A stretch of 64,000 bases of DNA, taken from contig NZ_CM001558.1 in NCBI RefSeq assembly GCF_000281895.1, forward strand, positions 4,840,556 through 4,904,555. The letters run 5' to 3'. The DNA is from Pseudomonas fluorescens Q2-87. Its GTDB lineage: Bacteria; Pseudomonadota; Gammaproteobacteria; Pseudomonadales; Pseudomonadaceae. This document shows, one piece after another, positions 37,584-44,962 of the stretch (position 1 is the stretch's first letter; the number at the start of each line of letters is the position of its first letter). A program made the translations under genes and the position numbers. Below the pieces are notes generated by a model. That model did not search any database, was not told where the DNA came from, and saw only the letters and a list, made by a program, of their open reading frames with translations.

Positions 37584-40285
37584 ATGCCGCAGGTGGATCC
37601 CGAACTCTTCGACCGCGGCCAGTTCCAGGCTGAACTGGCCCTGAAGGCAAGCCCCATCTCGGCGTTCAAGAAAGCGATCCGCCAGGCCCGCGAAGTGCTC
37701 GACCAGCGCTTTCGCGATGGGCGGGATATCCGTCGGCTGATCGAGGACCGTGCCTGGTTCGTCGACAACATCCTGCAAAAGGCCTGGGAGCAGTTCAACT
37801 GGAGCGAGGACGCCGACATCGCCCTGGTGGCGGTGGGCGGCTACGGACGCGGTGAATTGCACCCCTATTCCGACATTGATCTGTTGATCCTGCTGGACAG
37901 CGCCGACCATGAGGTCTTTCGCGATTCCATCGAGCGGTTCCTGACGCTGCTGTGGGACATCGGCCTGGAAGTCGGCCAGAGCGTACGCTCGGTGCAGGAA
38001 TGCGCCGACGAGGCCCGCGCCGACCTGACGGTGATCACCAACCTGATGGAGAGCCGCACCATCGCCGGCCCCGAGCGCCTGCGCCAGCGCATGCTCGACG
38101 TCACCAGCACGGCGCACATGTGGCCGAGCAAGGATTTTTCCTGGCCAAGCACGCCGAGCAGAAGGCCCGTCACCACAAGTACAACGACACCGAATACAAC
38201 CTGGAACCCAACGTCAAGGGCTCGCCGGGCGGCTTGCGGGACATCCAGACGATCCTCTGGGTAGCCCGTCGCCAGTACGGCACGCTGAACCTGCGAGCCC
38301 TGGCCGGCGAGGGTTTCCTGGTGGAAAGCGAAAACGCCTTGCTGGCTTCGTCCCAGGAATTTTTGTGGAAGGTTCGCTACGCCCTGCACATGCTCGCCGG
38401 ACGCTCCGAAGACCGCCTGTTGTTCGATCACCAGCGCTCTATCGCCGGCCTGCTGGGCTTCGAGGGCCAGGACGCCAAGCAGTCCATCGAAAACTTCATG
38501 CAGCAGTACTATCGGGTGGTGATGAGCATTGCCCAGCTCAGCGAGCTGATCATCCAGCACTTCGAGGAAGTCATCCTCGCCCCAGAAGACGAAGAGCCGC
38601 CGCAGCCGATCAATTCACGCTTCCAACTGCATGACGGGTACATCGAGGCGCGCAACGCCAATGTCTTCCGTCGCACACCCTTCGCCATGCTCGAGATTTT
38701 CGTGCTCATGGCCCAGCAGCCGGAAATCAAGGGGGTGCGCGCCGACACCATTCGTCTGCTGCGGGAAAACCGGCATCTGATCGATGAAGACTTCCGCCAC
38801 GACATCCGCAACACCAGCCTGTTCATCGAGCTGTTCAAGTGCAGGATCGGCGTGCACCGCAATCTGCGGCGGATGAACCGCTACGGCATTCTTGGGCGCT
38901 ATCTGCCGGAGTTCGGGTTCATCGTCGGCCAGATGCAGCACGACCTGTTCCACATCTATACGGTCGATGCCCATACCCTGAACCTGATCAAGCACCTGCG
39001 TAAGTTGCAATACACCCAGGTGTCGGAGAAATTCCCGCTGGCCAGCAAGCTCATGGGCAAGCTGCCCAAACCTGAGCTGATCTATATGGCGGGGCTGTAC
39101 CACGACATTGGCAAGGGCCGTCAGGGCGATCACTCCGAAATCGGTGCAGTGGATGCCGAGGCGTTCTGCCAGCGCCATCAACTGCCGGTATGGGACAGTC
39201 GGTTAATCGTGTGGCTGGTGCAGAACCACTTGGTGATGTCCACCACTGCCCAGCGCAAGGACCTGTCCGACCCGCAGGTGATCCACGATTTCGCCCAAAC
39301 TGTCGGCGATGAAACCCGCCTGGATTATCTCTACGTGCTGACCGTGGCCGACATCAACGCCACCAACCCGAGCCTGTGGAATTCCTGGCGCGCCAGCCTG
39401 TTGCGCCAGCTCTACACCGAGACCAAGCGTGCCCTGCGCCGCGGCCTGGAAAACCCAGTGGACCGCGAAGAACAGATCCGTCGTACCCAAAGCGCAGCCC
39501 TGGACATCCTGGTACGCGGCGGCACCGACCCGGACGACGTCGAGCAGCTCTGGTCGCAACTGGGCGATGACTATTTCCTGCGCCACACCGCCGGCGACGT
39601 GGCCTGGCACAGCGACGCGATCCTGCAGCAACCGGCCGATGGCGGGCCACTGGTGTTGATCAAGGAAACCACCCAGCGCGAGTTCGAAGGTGGCACGCAG
39701 ATCTTCATCTATGCCCCGGACCAGCACGACTTCTTCGCCGTGACCGTGGCGGCGATGGACCAGCTCAACCTCAACATCCACGACGCCCGGGTCATCACGT
39801 CCAGCAGCCAGTTCACCCTCGACACCTACATCGTGCTCGACACCGACGGCGACTCGATTGGCGACAATCCGGCGCGGGTCAAGCAGATCCGCGATGGCCT
39901 CACCGAAGCGCTGCGCAACCCGGCGGACTACCCGACCATCATCCAGCGACGGGTGCCGCGCCAACTCAAGCACTTCGCGTTTGCTCCCCTGGTGACGATC
40001 CACAACGACGCCCAGCGCCAGGTCACGGTGCTGGAGCTCAGCGCCCCGGATCGCCCGGGCCTGTTGGCGCGGATCGGCCATATATTCCTGGAGTTCGACC
40101 TGTCACTGCAAAACGCCAAGATCGCCACCCTTGGCGAGCGAGTGGAGGACGTGTTCTTCATCACCGACGCCCACAACCAGCCGTTGTCCGATCCGCAGCT
40201 GTGCAGCCGCCTGCAGGAAGCGATCGTGCGGCATTTGAGCGTCAACCAGGAACCGGATGCTCACATGACACGCATCAGCATCTAA
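37584..40285 (+). pseudogene. glnD: Uridylyltransferase/uridylyl-removing enzyme GlnD, frameshifted (likely sequence error)
   Basis: The locus encodes a 900-residue bifunctional sensor of glutamine that uridylylates and deuridylylates PII, controlling glutamine synthetase and NtrC. The nucleotidyltransferase motif [19 protein letters not shown] (about 90-108), HD domain [14 protein letters not shown], and two C-terminal ACT domains are all present, but the frame changes once. Frame 1 matches until MWPSKD. Frame 2 resumes [18 protein letters not shown] and runs to 40285. The junction is the T run 38135-38139: five T are present and six would join the frames exactly. As sequenced, only a 226-residue truncated product could be made. 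Confidence 0.92.
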
Positions 40286-40345
40286 ACGAACAACACTCCC
40301 TGTGGGATTGCCGCACCGCCGCTCCCACATTGAACGAGGCCCCCG

Positions 40346-41545
40346 ATGAACAACGCTCTGAACCAGTTGCAGCCCTACCCGTTCGAAAAGCTCCGCGCCC
40401 TGCTCGGCACCGTCACGCCCAACCCGGACAAACGCGCCATCGCCCTGTCCATCGGCGAGCCCAAGCACCGCTCGCCCAGCTTCGTCGCCGAAGCCCTGGC
40501 CAGCAACCTGGAAAAAATGGCCGTGTACCCGACCACCCTCGGTATCCCGGAGTTGCGCGAAGCCATCACCGGCTGGTGCGAGCGTCGCTTCAATGTGCCG
40601 AACGGCTGGCTCGACCCGGCGCGCCATGTGCTGCCGGTCAATGGCACCCGTGAAGCCCTCTTCGCCTTCACCCAGACCGTGGTCAACCGTGGCGACGATG
40701 CGCTGGTGGTCAGCCCGAACCCGTTCTATCAAATCTACGAAGGCGCGGCGTTCCTGGCCGGGGCCAAGCCGCACTACCTGCCATGCCTGGACGAAAACGG
40801 CTTCAATCCGGATTTCGATGCGGTATCGCCAGACATCTGGAAACGCTGCCAGATCCTGTTTCTGTGCTCTCCAGGCAATCCGACCGGCGCCTTGATTCCG
40901 GTGGATGTGCTGAAAAAACTCATCGCCCTGGCCGACGAGCATGACTTCGTCATTGCCTCAGACGAGTGCTACAGCGAACTTTACTTCGACGAACAGACTC
41001 CGCCGCCAGGCCTGCTCACCGCCTGCGTCGAACTTGGTCGCAAGGATTTCAAGCGCTGCGTGGTGTTCCACAGCCTGTCCAAACGCTCCAACCTGCCAGG
41101 CCTGCGCTCCGGTTTCGTGGCCGGCGATGCAGACATCCTCAAGGGCTTTTTGCTGTATCGCACCTACCACGGCTGCGCGATGCCGGTTCAGACCCAACTG
41201 GCGAGCATCGCGGCCTGGAACGACGAAGTGCATGTACGGGCCAACCGCGCGCTGTACCGGGAAAAATTCGACGCCGTGCTGGAAATCCTCAGCCCGGTGC
41301 TGGACGTGCAAAGGCCCGATGGCAGCTTCTATCTGTGGCCGAATGTGGCGGGCGATGATGCGGCGTTCTGCCGAGACCTGTTCGAACAGGAACACGTGAC
41401 GGTCGTGCCGGGCTCCTACCTGTCCCGCGATGTGGACGGCGTCAACCCGGGGGCCGGGCGTGTGCGCATGGCGCTGGTTGCACCATTGGCTGAATGCGTG
41501 GAAGCAGCGGAACGGATTCGCGCGTTCATCCAGCGTCGGGGTTGA
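40346..41545 (+). CDS. dapC: Succinyldiaminopimelate transaminase
   Basis: 399 residues, class I PLP aminotransferase. It converts N-succinyl-2-amino-6-ketopimelate to N-succinyl-LL-diaminopimelate in lysine and peptidoglycan precursor synthesis. The PLP-binding Lys is in VFHSLSKRSNLPGLRSGFVAG (about 235-255), and CSPGNPTGALIPVD is the cofactor-phosphate region. DapD and DapE, the preceding and following enzymes of the same branch, are encoded 8 and 12 kb downstream. It follows glnD with a 60-base gap. Confidence 0.95.
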   Translation: MNNALNQLQPYPFEKLRALLGTVTPNPDKRAIALSIGEPKHRSPSFVAEALASNLEKMAVYPTTLGIPELREAITGWCERRFNVPNGWLDPARHVLPVNGTREALFAFTQTVVNRGDDALVVSPNPFYQIYEGAAFLAGAKPHYLPCLDENGFNPDFDAVSPDIWKRCQILFLCSPGNPTGALIPVDVLKKLIALADEHDFVIASDECYSELYFDEQTPPPGLLTACVELGRKDFKRCVVFHSLSKRSNLPGLRSGFVAGDADILKGFLLYRTYHGCAMPVQTQLASIAAWNDEVHVRANRALYREKFDAVLEILSPVLDVQRPDGSFYLWPNVAGDDAAFCRDLFEQEHVTVVPGSYLSRDVDGVNPGAGRVRMALVAPLAECVEAAERIRAFIQRRG

Positions 41546-41576
41546 TAGCTGTAACGGACTGAAGTGGACCGCTGTT

Positions 41577-41619
41577 GTGGCGAGGGAGCTTGCTCCCGCT
41601 GGGCTGCGCAGCGGCCCCA
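41577..41619. repeat. Single REP element, GTGGCGAGGGAG class
   Basis: GTGGCGAGGGAGCTTGCTCC followed by GCTGGGCTGCGCAGCGGCCCC. One unpaired copy just after dapC; the paired version lies 480 bases on, on the other side of the regulator gene. Confidence 0.8.
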
Positions 41620-41684
41620 ACAGCAACATCCGTACCGGCCACCACCTCCCCTGTACAAATCCTCAGTAATACCCAGGTTGAGCA

Positions 41685-41704
41685 GTGCACCTATTTCGGT
41701 ACAC
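41685..41704. promoter_or_regulatory. Imperfect dyad upstream of the orphan regulator
   Basis: GTGCACC-TATTTC-GGTACAC, seven-base arms with one mismatch, directly abutting the longer palindrome at 41704. Possible second operator. Confidence 0.4.
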
Positions 41705-41740
41705 CTCATTCATAATGGATACCGCGCCATTATGATGAGG
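41704..41740. promoter_or_regulatory. Long palindrome over the promoter and ribosome binding site of the XRE regulator
   Basis: CCTCATTCATAATGG and CCATTATGATGAGG pair almost perfectly (one bulged T) across 8 bases. The right arm ends in GAGG, the Shine-Dalgarno of the gene starting at 41747, and the left arm holds CATAAT, a possible -10. It may be an autoregulatory operator, an RNA hairpin masking the ribosome binding site, or both. Confidence 0.7.
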
Positions 41741-41746
41741 TACGGC

Positions 41747-42049
41747 ATGAACAAGCACATTGGATCTAATTTTGACGACTTCCTCGCCGAGCAAGGCATC
41801 GCCGAAGAAGTTTCCGCCGCTGCGCTCAAACGTGTTATTGCCTGGCAGATTGCCGAAGCCATGAAGCTTCAGAAAGTGACCAAAAAGGCCTTGGCACAAC
41901 GGATGCACACCAGTCGCACTGCTGTTGATCGTGCGCTCGACCAGAACGATGCGGGAATGACGCTGGCAACGCTTGCCAGCGCAGCCCGTGCGCTGGGTCA
42001 GAGAGTGGAAGTGCGGCTGGTTCCTGAGCATGAAGGGGCTCACGCATAA
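41747..42049 (+). CDS. Orphan XRE-type helix-turn-helix protein, antitoxin-like
   Basis: 100 residues. The central helix-turn-helix reads KVTKKALAQRMHTSRTAVDRALDQNDAGMTLATLASAARALG (about 43-84). The N-terminal MNKHIGSNFDDFLAEQGIAEEV is the form seen in antitoxins partnered with RelE/HigB-like toxins. I chose the ATG at 41747 because GAGG precedes it by six bases; earlier in-frame starts read through a REP element. No toxin gene lies on either side: upstream is dapC plus REP and dyads, downstream another REP pair. It is therefore either an orphan antitoxin or a free-standing repressor. Its target is unknown beyond likely self-control through the flanking palindrome. Confidence 0.8.
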   Translation: MNKHIGSNFDDFLAEQGIAEEVSAAALKRVIAWQIAEAMKLQKVTKKALAQRMHTSRTAVDRALDQNDAGMTLATLASAARALGQRVEVRLVPEHEGAHA

Positions 42050-42055
42050 GCTGTC

Positions 42056-42185
42056 GTGGCGAGGGAGCTTGCTCCCGCTGGGCTGCGCAGCGGCCCCAAA
42101 GCAGTCAACTCAATTTGCCTGACACACCGGGCTGTCAGGTTTTAGGGCCGCTTCGCGCCCCAGCGGGAGCAAGCTCCCTCGCCAC
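42056..42185. repeat. Paired REP element, GTGGCGAGGGAG class
   Basis: Inverted copies of GTGGCGAGGGAGCTTGCTCC with GGGCTGCGCAGCGGCCC / GGGCCGCTTCGCGCCC inner arms, starting 6 bases after the regulator stop. It forms a large imperfect cruciform that probably also ends or stabilises its transcript. Confidence 0.85.
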
Positions 42186-42270
42186 AGGGGTTTGGCGTCG
42201 ACCACCCTATGTGTGAGCGACACAGAACCACTGTGGGAGCTTGCTCGCGATGAGGCCGGCACTTATTGCA

Positions 42271-42630
42271 TCAAGTCCGAAGCTCTACCCGATCCAAGGC
42301 CTTGGTCGCCAACAACGCCCCCAACTCAATCATCTGCGCCACTCCCAACGCCACATGCCGCCGCGAGCCGTCCAGATCAAACGCCAGGTCACTGAGCATC
42401 GCATTGGCCGAAGCGAGGGTTTCGCTGAGGTTGGCCAACAGGGCTTCGGTATCGACGCTGTCCGACACGATGAACAGCTGCGTCGAGGGCTTGGGTTCTG
42501 ACTCGCTGTCGCCAGGCTTGAGGTAATGATCCAACGCACGATCAGCGGCTTCTTGCAGCTTTTCGGGGGCGTAGTCGCCGTAGGGGAAAGTTGATGCTGG
42601 CTTTGGAGGATTCGGAGTTTCTTTGATCAT
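42271..42630 (-). CDS. DUF6124 family protein
   Basis: 119 residues, function unknown. It begins MIKETPNPPKPAS with a short disordered acidic stretch. Helical segments follow: KLQEAADRALDHYL (about 25-38), VDTEALLANLSETLASANAMLSDLAFDL (about 60-87), and a C-terminal helix MIELGALLATKALDRVEL. This pattern matches the small Pseudomonas DUF6124 (earlier DUF3077-labelled) proteins that occur in several copies per genome. No signal peptide or membrane segment is evident. The ATG at 42630 follows AAGGAG at a good distance. The gene is preceded by an unusually structured leader (42643-42870). Confidence 0.8.
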   Translation of the reverse strand: MIKETPNPPKPASTFPYGDYAPEKLQEAADRALDHYLKPGDSESEPKPSTQLFIVSDSVDTEALLANLSETLASANAMLSDLAFDLDGSRRHVALGVAQMIELGALLATKALDRVELRT

Positions 42631-42642
42631 GTGATGCTCCTT

Positions 42643-42870
42643 GGGTTTGGGAGCTGCCACAAAGTCTTCTCACGGACTGGAGAGTGGCAGCTGTACGCGG
42701 GGTGAGAATCCGAGTCAAACCCACAAAACCCGGCCATGTCGAAGCATGCCCGCGCACAGCCGCCATAACACGAAGCATGGACGAAACGCGCCTGCACTTT
42801 ATATGGCGGGCGCTTATGCGCATAGTGGGTGTTCGGATTCTCACGTCCGGTCGCTGAATTGGCAGCGACA
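42643..42870 (-). promoter_or_regulatory. Structured 5' leader of the DUF6124 gene (three hairpin domains)
   Basis: Read as minus-strand RNA, three domains occur in order. Domain 1: GTCGCTG/CAGCGAC (42850-42869). Domain 2: a long arm closed by the 12-bp perfect stem GTGAGAATCCGA (42833-42844) / TCGGATTCTCAC (42702-42713), then ACCCAC/GTGGGT and CGCCATA/TATGGCG nested inside. Domain 3: AGCTGCCAC/GTGGCAGCT (42652-42660, 42684-42692), ending 9 bases before the AAGGAG ribosome binding site. The loop of domain 3 repeats the heptamer GTGAGAA that forms the 5' side of domain 2, so the 3' side of domain 2 has two possible partners. Function unknown. Confidence 0.65.
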
Positions 42871-42891
42871 TCCAAAGGCTAGAGCCCTCGC

Positions 42892-42923
42892 TTCCGACGG
42901 ACAACCTTAAAAACTTGTCGGAA
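42892..42923. repeat. Inverted repeat at the far end of the DUF6124 leader
   Basis: TTCCGAC / GTCGGAA, 7-bp perfect arms 18 bases apart, about 20 bases beyond domain 1 of the leader. It may flank the promoter; I cannot fix a -10. Confidence 0.45.
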
Positions 42924-43039
42924 ACTTCGGTGCGTCTGACAGACCGCGATCGCCTGCTCAGACAAGAAAAGAAATAAAACGTACTGAGATAAGCGAAGCC
43001 ATTGATTTCATTGGCTTAGTACACCGACCCATCCCATGC

Positions 43040-43224
43040 AACGCTGTTTCAAGCGTTCAAGCTGGCTTGAGTTCACTATCGCCGGTAGCCATAGTCGATC
43101 CCGTCACCAGCGAGAGCTGGCAGGAGTCTGGGTCCCTCTCGGGGTTGACCCAGCGGCGCAGAAAGGGCGAAGCAAGCTCAACTGCGTGTCGATTGAAGCC
43201 GCCTTCGGGCGGCTTTGCTTTTTA
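43040..43224 (+). ncRNA. Candidate structured small RNA ending in a strong terminator
   Basis: Six hairpins follow one another on the plus strand: AACGC/GCGTT (43040-43057), TCAAG-CTGG-CTTGA (43057-43070), CCAGC-GAGA-GCTGG (43107-43120), CTGGGTC/GACCCAG (43128-43153), CGCAG/CTGCG (43157-43186) and AAGCCGCC-TTCG-GGCGGCTT (43196-43215). The last is followed by TTTGCTTTTT and is a textbook terminator. No convincing protein is encoded. A promoter is not evident, so the 5' end is a guess. I do not recognise the family. Confidence 0.45.
43196..43224 (+). terminator. Rho-independent terminator
   Basis: AAGCCGCC-TTCG-GGCGGCTT with a UUCG-type tetraloop and a T-rich tail. No protein gene lies directly upstream on this strand, which is why a small RNA is suspected. 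Confidence 0.85.
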
Positions 43225-43467
43225 TGAGGTTAAGGATGTGTAGTGGCCTAATGAAACCGCAAACTCCATCCCTCTAGACTTATCATTGGAGATGAAATCG
43301 TTCGAATCCGGGGATCTGCACGCAAAGCGCCTAGACCGCTTCTGCGACAGTCCGAATAGAAAGTCAAAATGACCGACCGAATTGCCCAAGCTGCCCGTAC
43401 AGCAAATTGGGTCATGGACTGATATTCAATTGCCATGGCGGCCATGGTTTTCTCCAAGAAATAGAAA
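43225..43467. other. Intergenic stretch without recognisable features
   Basis: About 240 bases between the plus-strand terminator and the lipoprotein-gene terminator. Short open frames occur on both strands but none has a ribosome binding site or family resemblance. Confidence 0.5.
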
Positions 43468-43487
43468 ACCGCCCGGAGGCGGTTGTG
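43468..43487 (-). terminator. Terminator downstream of the small lipoprotein gene
   Basis: AACCGCC-TCCG-GGCGGTT on the minus strand followed by TTCTATTT, 14 bases after the corrected stop codon at 43501. Its position supports the corrected gene end. Confidence 0.8.
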
Positions 43488-43500
43488 GTGATCGAAAAAA

Positions 43501-43925
43501 TCAAAGCGAGCTGGGCCTGATATCCAATCCAGTCTGCGAGTCTCCGCCAATTCGGAATCGCTTCACCTGGCCTTTCAGGCTTGCCGATTGCTCTTTCAAC
43601 ATATCTGTCCAGCTGCACATGCCGCCGCCTTGCCTATCTATGCCGAGCCCGACGGGTGACCGCCGATGGACAGAAAGAATTTCGCCACCTCACCGGTATC
43701 GATTCGTGCAGCAAACTTTCCGTCGATATGGATAGCGACATAGCAGCCGCCACCCAGGAACCCCGTGTCTCGGGTCACGACTACGGTTCCGTATGCCTCT
43801 TTCGGATTTGCGGAGAAGGCAACGATTCGGTTTTTCGGAACCGGCCTCGCTTCGCCTGGAGAAACTGGCGACGTAGAACACCCCGCCAGCAAAGCAATAG
43901 CTACCGCGCCTACGAACAATCTCAT
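43501..43925 (-). pseudogene. Small periplasmic-side lipoprotein, frameshifted (likely sequence error)
   Basis: Frame 1 gives MRLFVGAVAIALLAGC, a lipoprotein signal with lipobox LAGC, then a beta-rich domain with VTRDTGFLGGGCYVAIHIDGKFAARIDTGEVAKFFL. It stops early at 43638. The adjoining frame continues PVGLGIDRQGGGMCSWTDML and ends VKRFRIGGDSQTGLDIRPSSL, the C-terminal pattern of this Pseudomonas lipoprotein family (about 141 residues), stopping at 43501 just before a terminator. The frame change maps to the GGG at 43654-43656; a fourth G would repair it. The family has no known function. Pseudomonads often carry several paralogues. Confidence 0.8.
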
Positions 43926-44005
43926 GGGGTCACCCCTATGGAAGATGAACCCAAGATATCGGAACAGAGTGCCCGGCAGGACTGCAAGCTGTTGCTTGTG
44001 AATGC

Positions 44006-44034
44006 TTGCAAAAGTCCCACCATGGGACTACATT
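44006..44034 (+). promoter_or_regulatory. Promoter and operator of higBA
   Basis: TTGCAA (44006-44011), a 17-base spacer, then TACATT (44029-44034). The spacer contains the palindrome GTCCCA-CCA-TGGGAC (44014-44028), ideally placed for HigA repression. The predicted transcription start is 7-8 bases after TACATT, at or next to the higB ATG (44042). Confidence 0.7.
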
Positions 44035-44041
44035 CTCACCC

Positions 44042-44344
44042 ATGAGAATTATCGCCATCAGTCATCTGAAAGCCTTTTGGGAGAACTACCCAGATTCCGA
44101 ACAGCAGCTTAAGGCTTGGCTTGACGATGCCAAAAAAGCCACTTGGACCAACCCAAACGACATCAAGGCGCAATACGGTAACGCAAGCATTCTCAAGAGT
44201 CGCCGCGTGGTGTTCAACATCAAGGGTAACGACTACCGCCTGGTGGTCGCCATTGCCTACCGCTTCGGCGCTGTGTACATCAAGTTTGTCGGCACTCATC
44301 GTCGGTACGATGAGATCGACGCAAACATCGTGGAAATGGAGTAA
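44042..44344 (+). CDS. higB: HigB-type toxin of a type II toxin-antitoxin system
   Basis: 100 residues of the HigB_toxin family, RelE-like ribosome-dependent mRNA interferases. The hallmark tract WTNPNDIKAQYGNASILKSRRVVFNIKGNDYRLVV (about 36-70) and C-terminal YIKFVGTHRRYDEIDA are present, with basic and His residues typical of the active surface. I start at ATG 44042 (MRIIAISHLKAFWENYP). There is no Shine-Dalgarno sequence, and the predicted promoter implies a leaderless mRNA. higA begins 5 bases after the stop. Toxin-first order is the usual higBA arrangement. Confidence 0.93.
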   Translation: MRIIAISHLKAFWENYPDSEQQLKAWLDDAKKATWTNPNDIKAQYGNASILKSRRVVFNIKGNDYRLVVAIAYRFGAVYIKFVGTHRRYDEIDANIVEME

Positions 44345-44349
44345 TCATC

Positions 44350-44721
44350 ATGAAAATTCGCCCAATCCGCACCGATGAAGAATACCGGGTAGCTCTCAAA
44401 GAGATCTCTCCCCTGTTTGAGAATGAGCCTGAACCTGGCACCCCGGAAGGCGATGCTTTCGAAGTCATGATCACTCTGATCGAGGCCTACGAAACCAAGA
44501 ACTTCCCGGTTGATTTGCCTGACCCAATTGAAGCCATCAAGTTTCGCATGGATCAATCCGGACTCACCGCGGCCGATCTGGCTCCCGCTATCGGAAAAAC
44601 GAACCGCGTATACGAGGTGCTCAACCGTAAACGCTCGTTAACTCTGCCCATGATCTGGAAGCTTCACGATATGTTCGGCATCCCCGCAGAAAGCCTGATA
44701 AAGCCAGTAAAAGCTGCCTGA
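44350..44721 (+). CDS. higA: HigA-type antitoxin
   Basis: 123 residues. An N-terminal region MKIRPIRTDEEYRVALKEISPLF is followed by a C-terminal XRE helix-turn-helix (GLTAADLAPAIGKTNRVYEVLNRKRSLTLPMIWKLHDMFGI, about 73-113). It should bind and neutralise HigB and repress the operon through the palindrome in the promoter spacer. GGAG at 44338 lies eight bases before the ATG, giving much better initiation than for higB and so excess antitoxin. A terminator follows within 5 bases. Confidence 0.93.
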   Translation: MKIRPIRTDEEYRVALKEISPLFENEPEPGTPEGDAFEVMITLIEAYETKNFPVDLPDPIEAIKFRMDQSGLTAADLAPAIGKTNRVYEVLNRKRSLTLPMIWKLHDMFGIPAESLIKPVKAA

Positions 44722-44725
44722 TGCT

Positions 44726-44748
44726 AGCCCGGTCCGCCGGGCTTTTTC
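44726..44748 (+). terminator. Terminator of higBA
   Basis: AGCCCGG-TCCG-CCGGGCT followed by TTTTT, immediately after the higA stop. Confidence 0.88.
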
Positions 44749-44767
44749 AAACCAGCAAGGACAAGAA

Positions 44768-44962
44768 ATGACCTCAGTCGAAGAGAAAGACATATCAGAG
44801 TGTTCGTAAAGCACATCGGACTTGAGAAATCGGTTCCTGGGCGTTACAGCTTGTTGCTGGCCGCAAATCTTTAGGGAGACGCCCTCTCCGGCACGCAAAA
44901 CCACGCCAAGATTGTTCGCGAAAATTGAACTCCTTGAGCAGGGAGAGCTAGGGCAGAAGTGA
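44768..44962 (+). other. Possible remnant reading frame with one in-frame stop
   Basis: An ATG behind AAGGAC starts MTSVEEKDISECS, which meets TAA at 44807. The same frame then stays open for a further 50 codons and ends FAKIELLEQGELGQK with TGA at 44960. This TGA overlaps a GTG (GTGA) that opens the next frame. I recognise no family. It may be a decayed gene or chance. Confidence 0.2.

Noticed and set aside
42542..42904. 120-codon minus-strand frame across the DUF6124 leader and gene start
   Set aside because: It overlaps DUF6124 in a different frame and has a basic, low-information composition; mentioned only as part of the leader question.
43085..43115. tRNA T-arm-like string near the candidate sRNA
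   Set aside because: A string resembling the T arm (GTCGATCCCGTCACCAG) is present, but there is no acceptor partner or anticodon arm upstream.
43248..43550. 100-residue minus-strand open frame
   Set aside because: It runs through the lipoprotein terminator and the restored lipoprotein C-terminus in another frame; no ribosome binding site.
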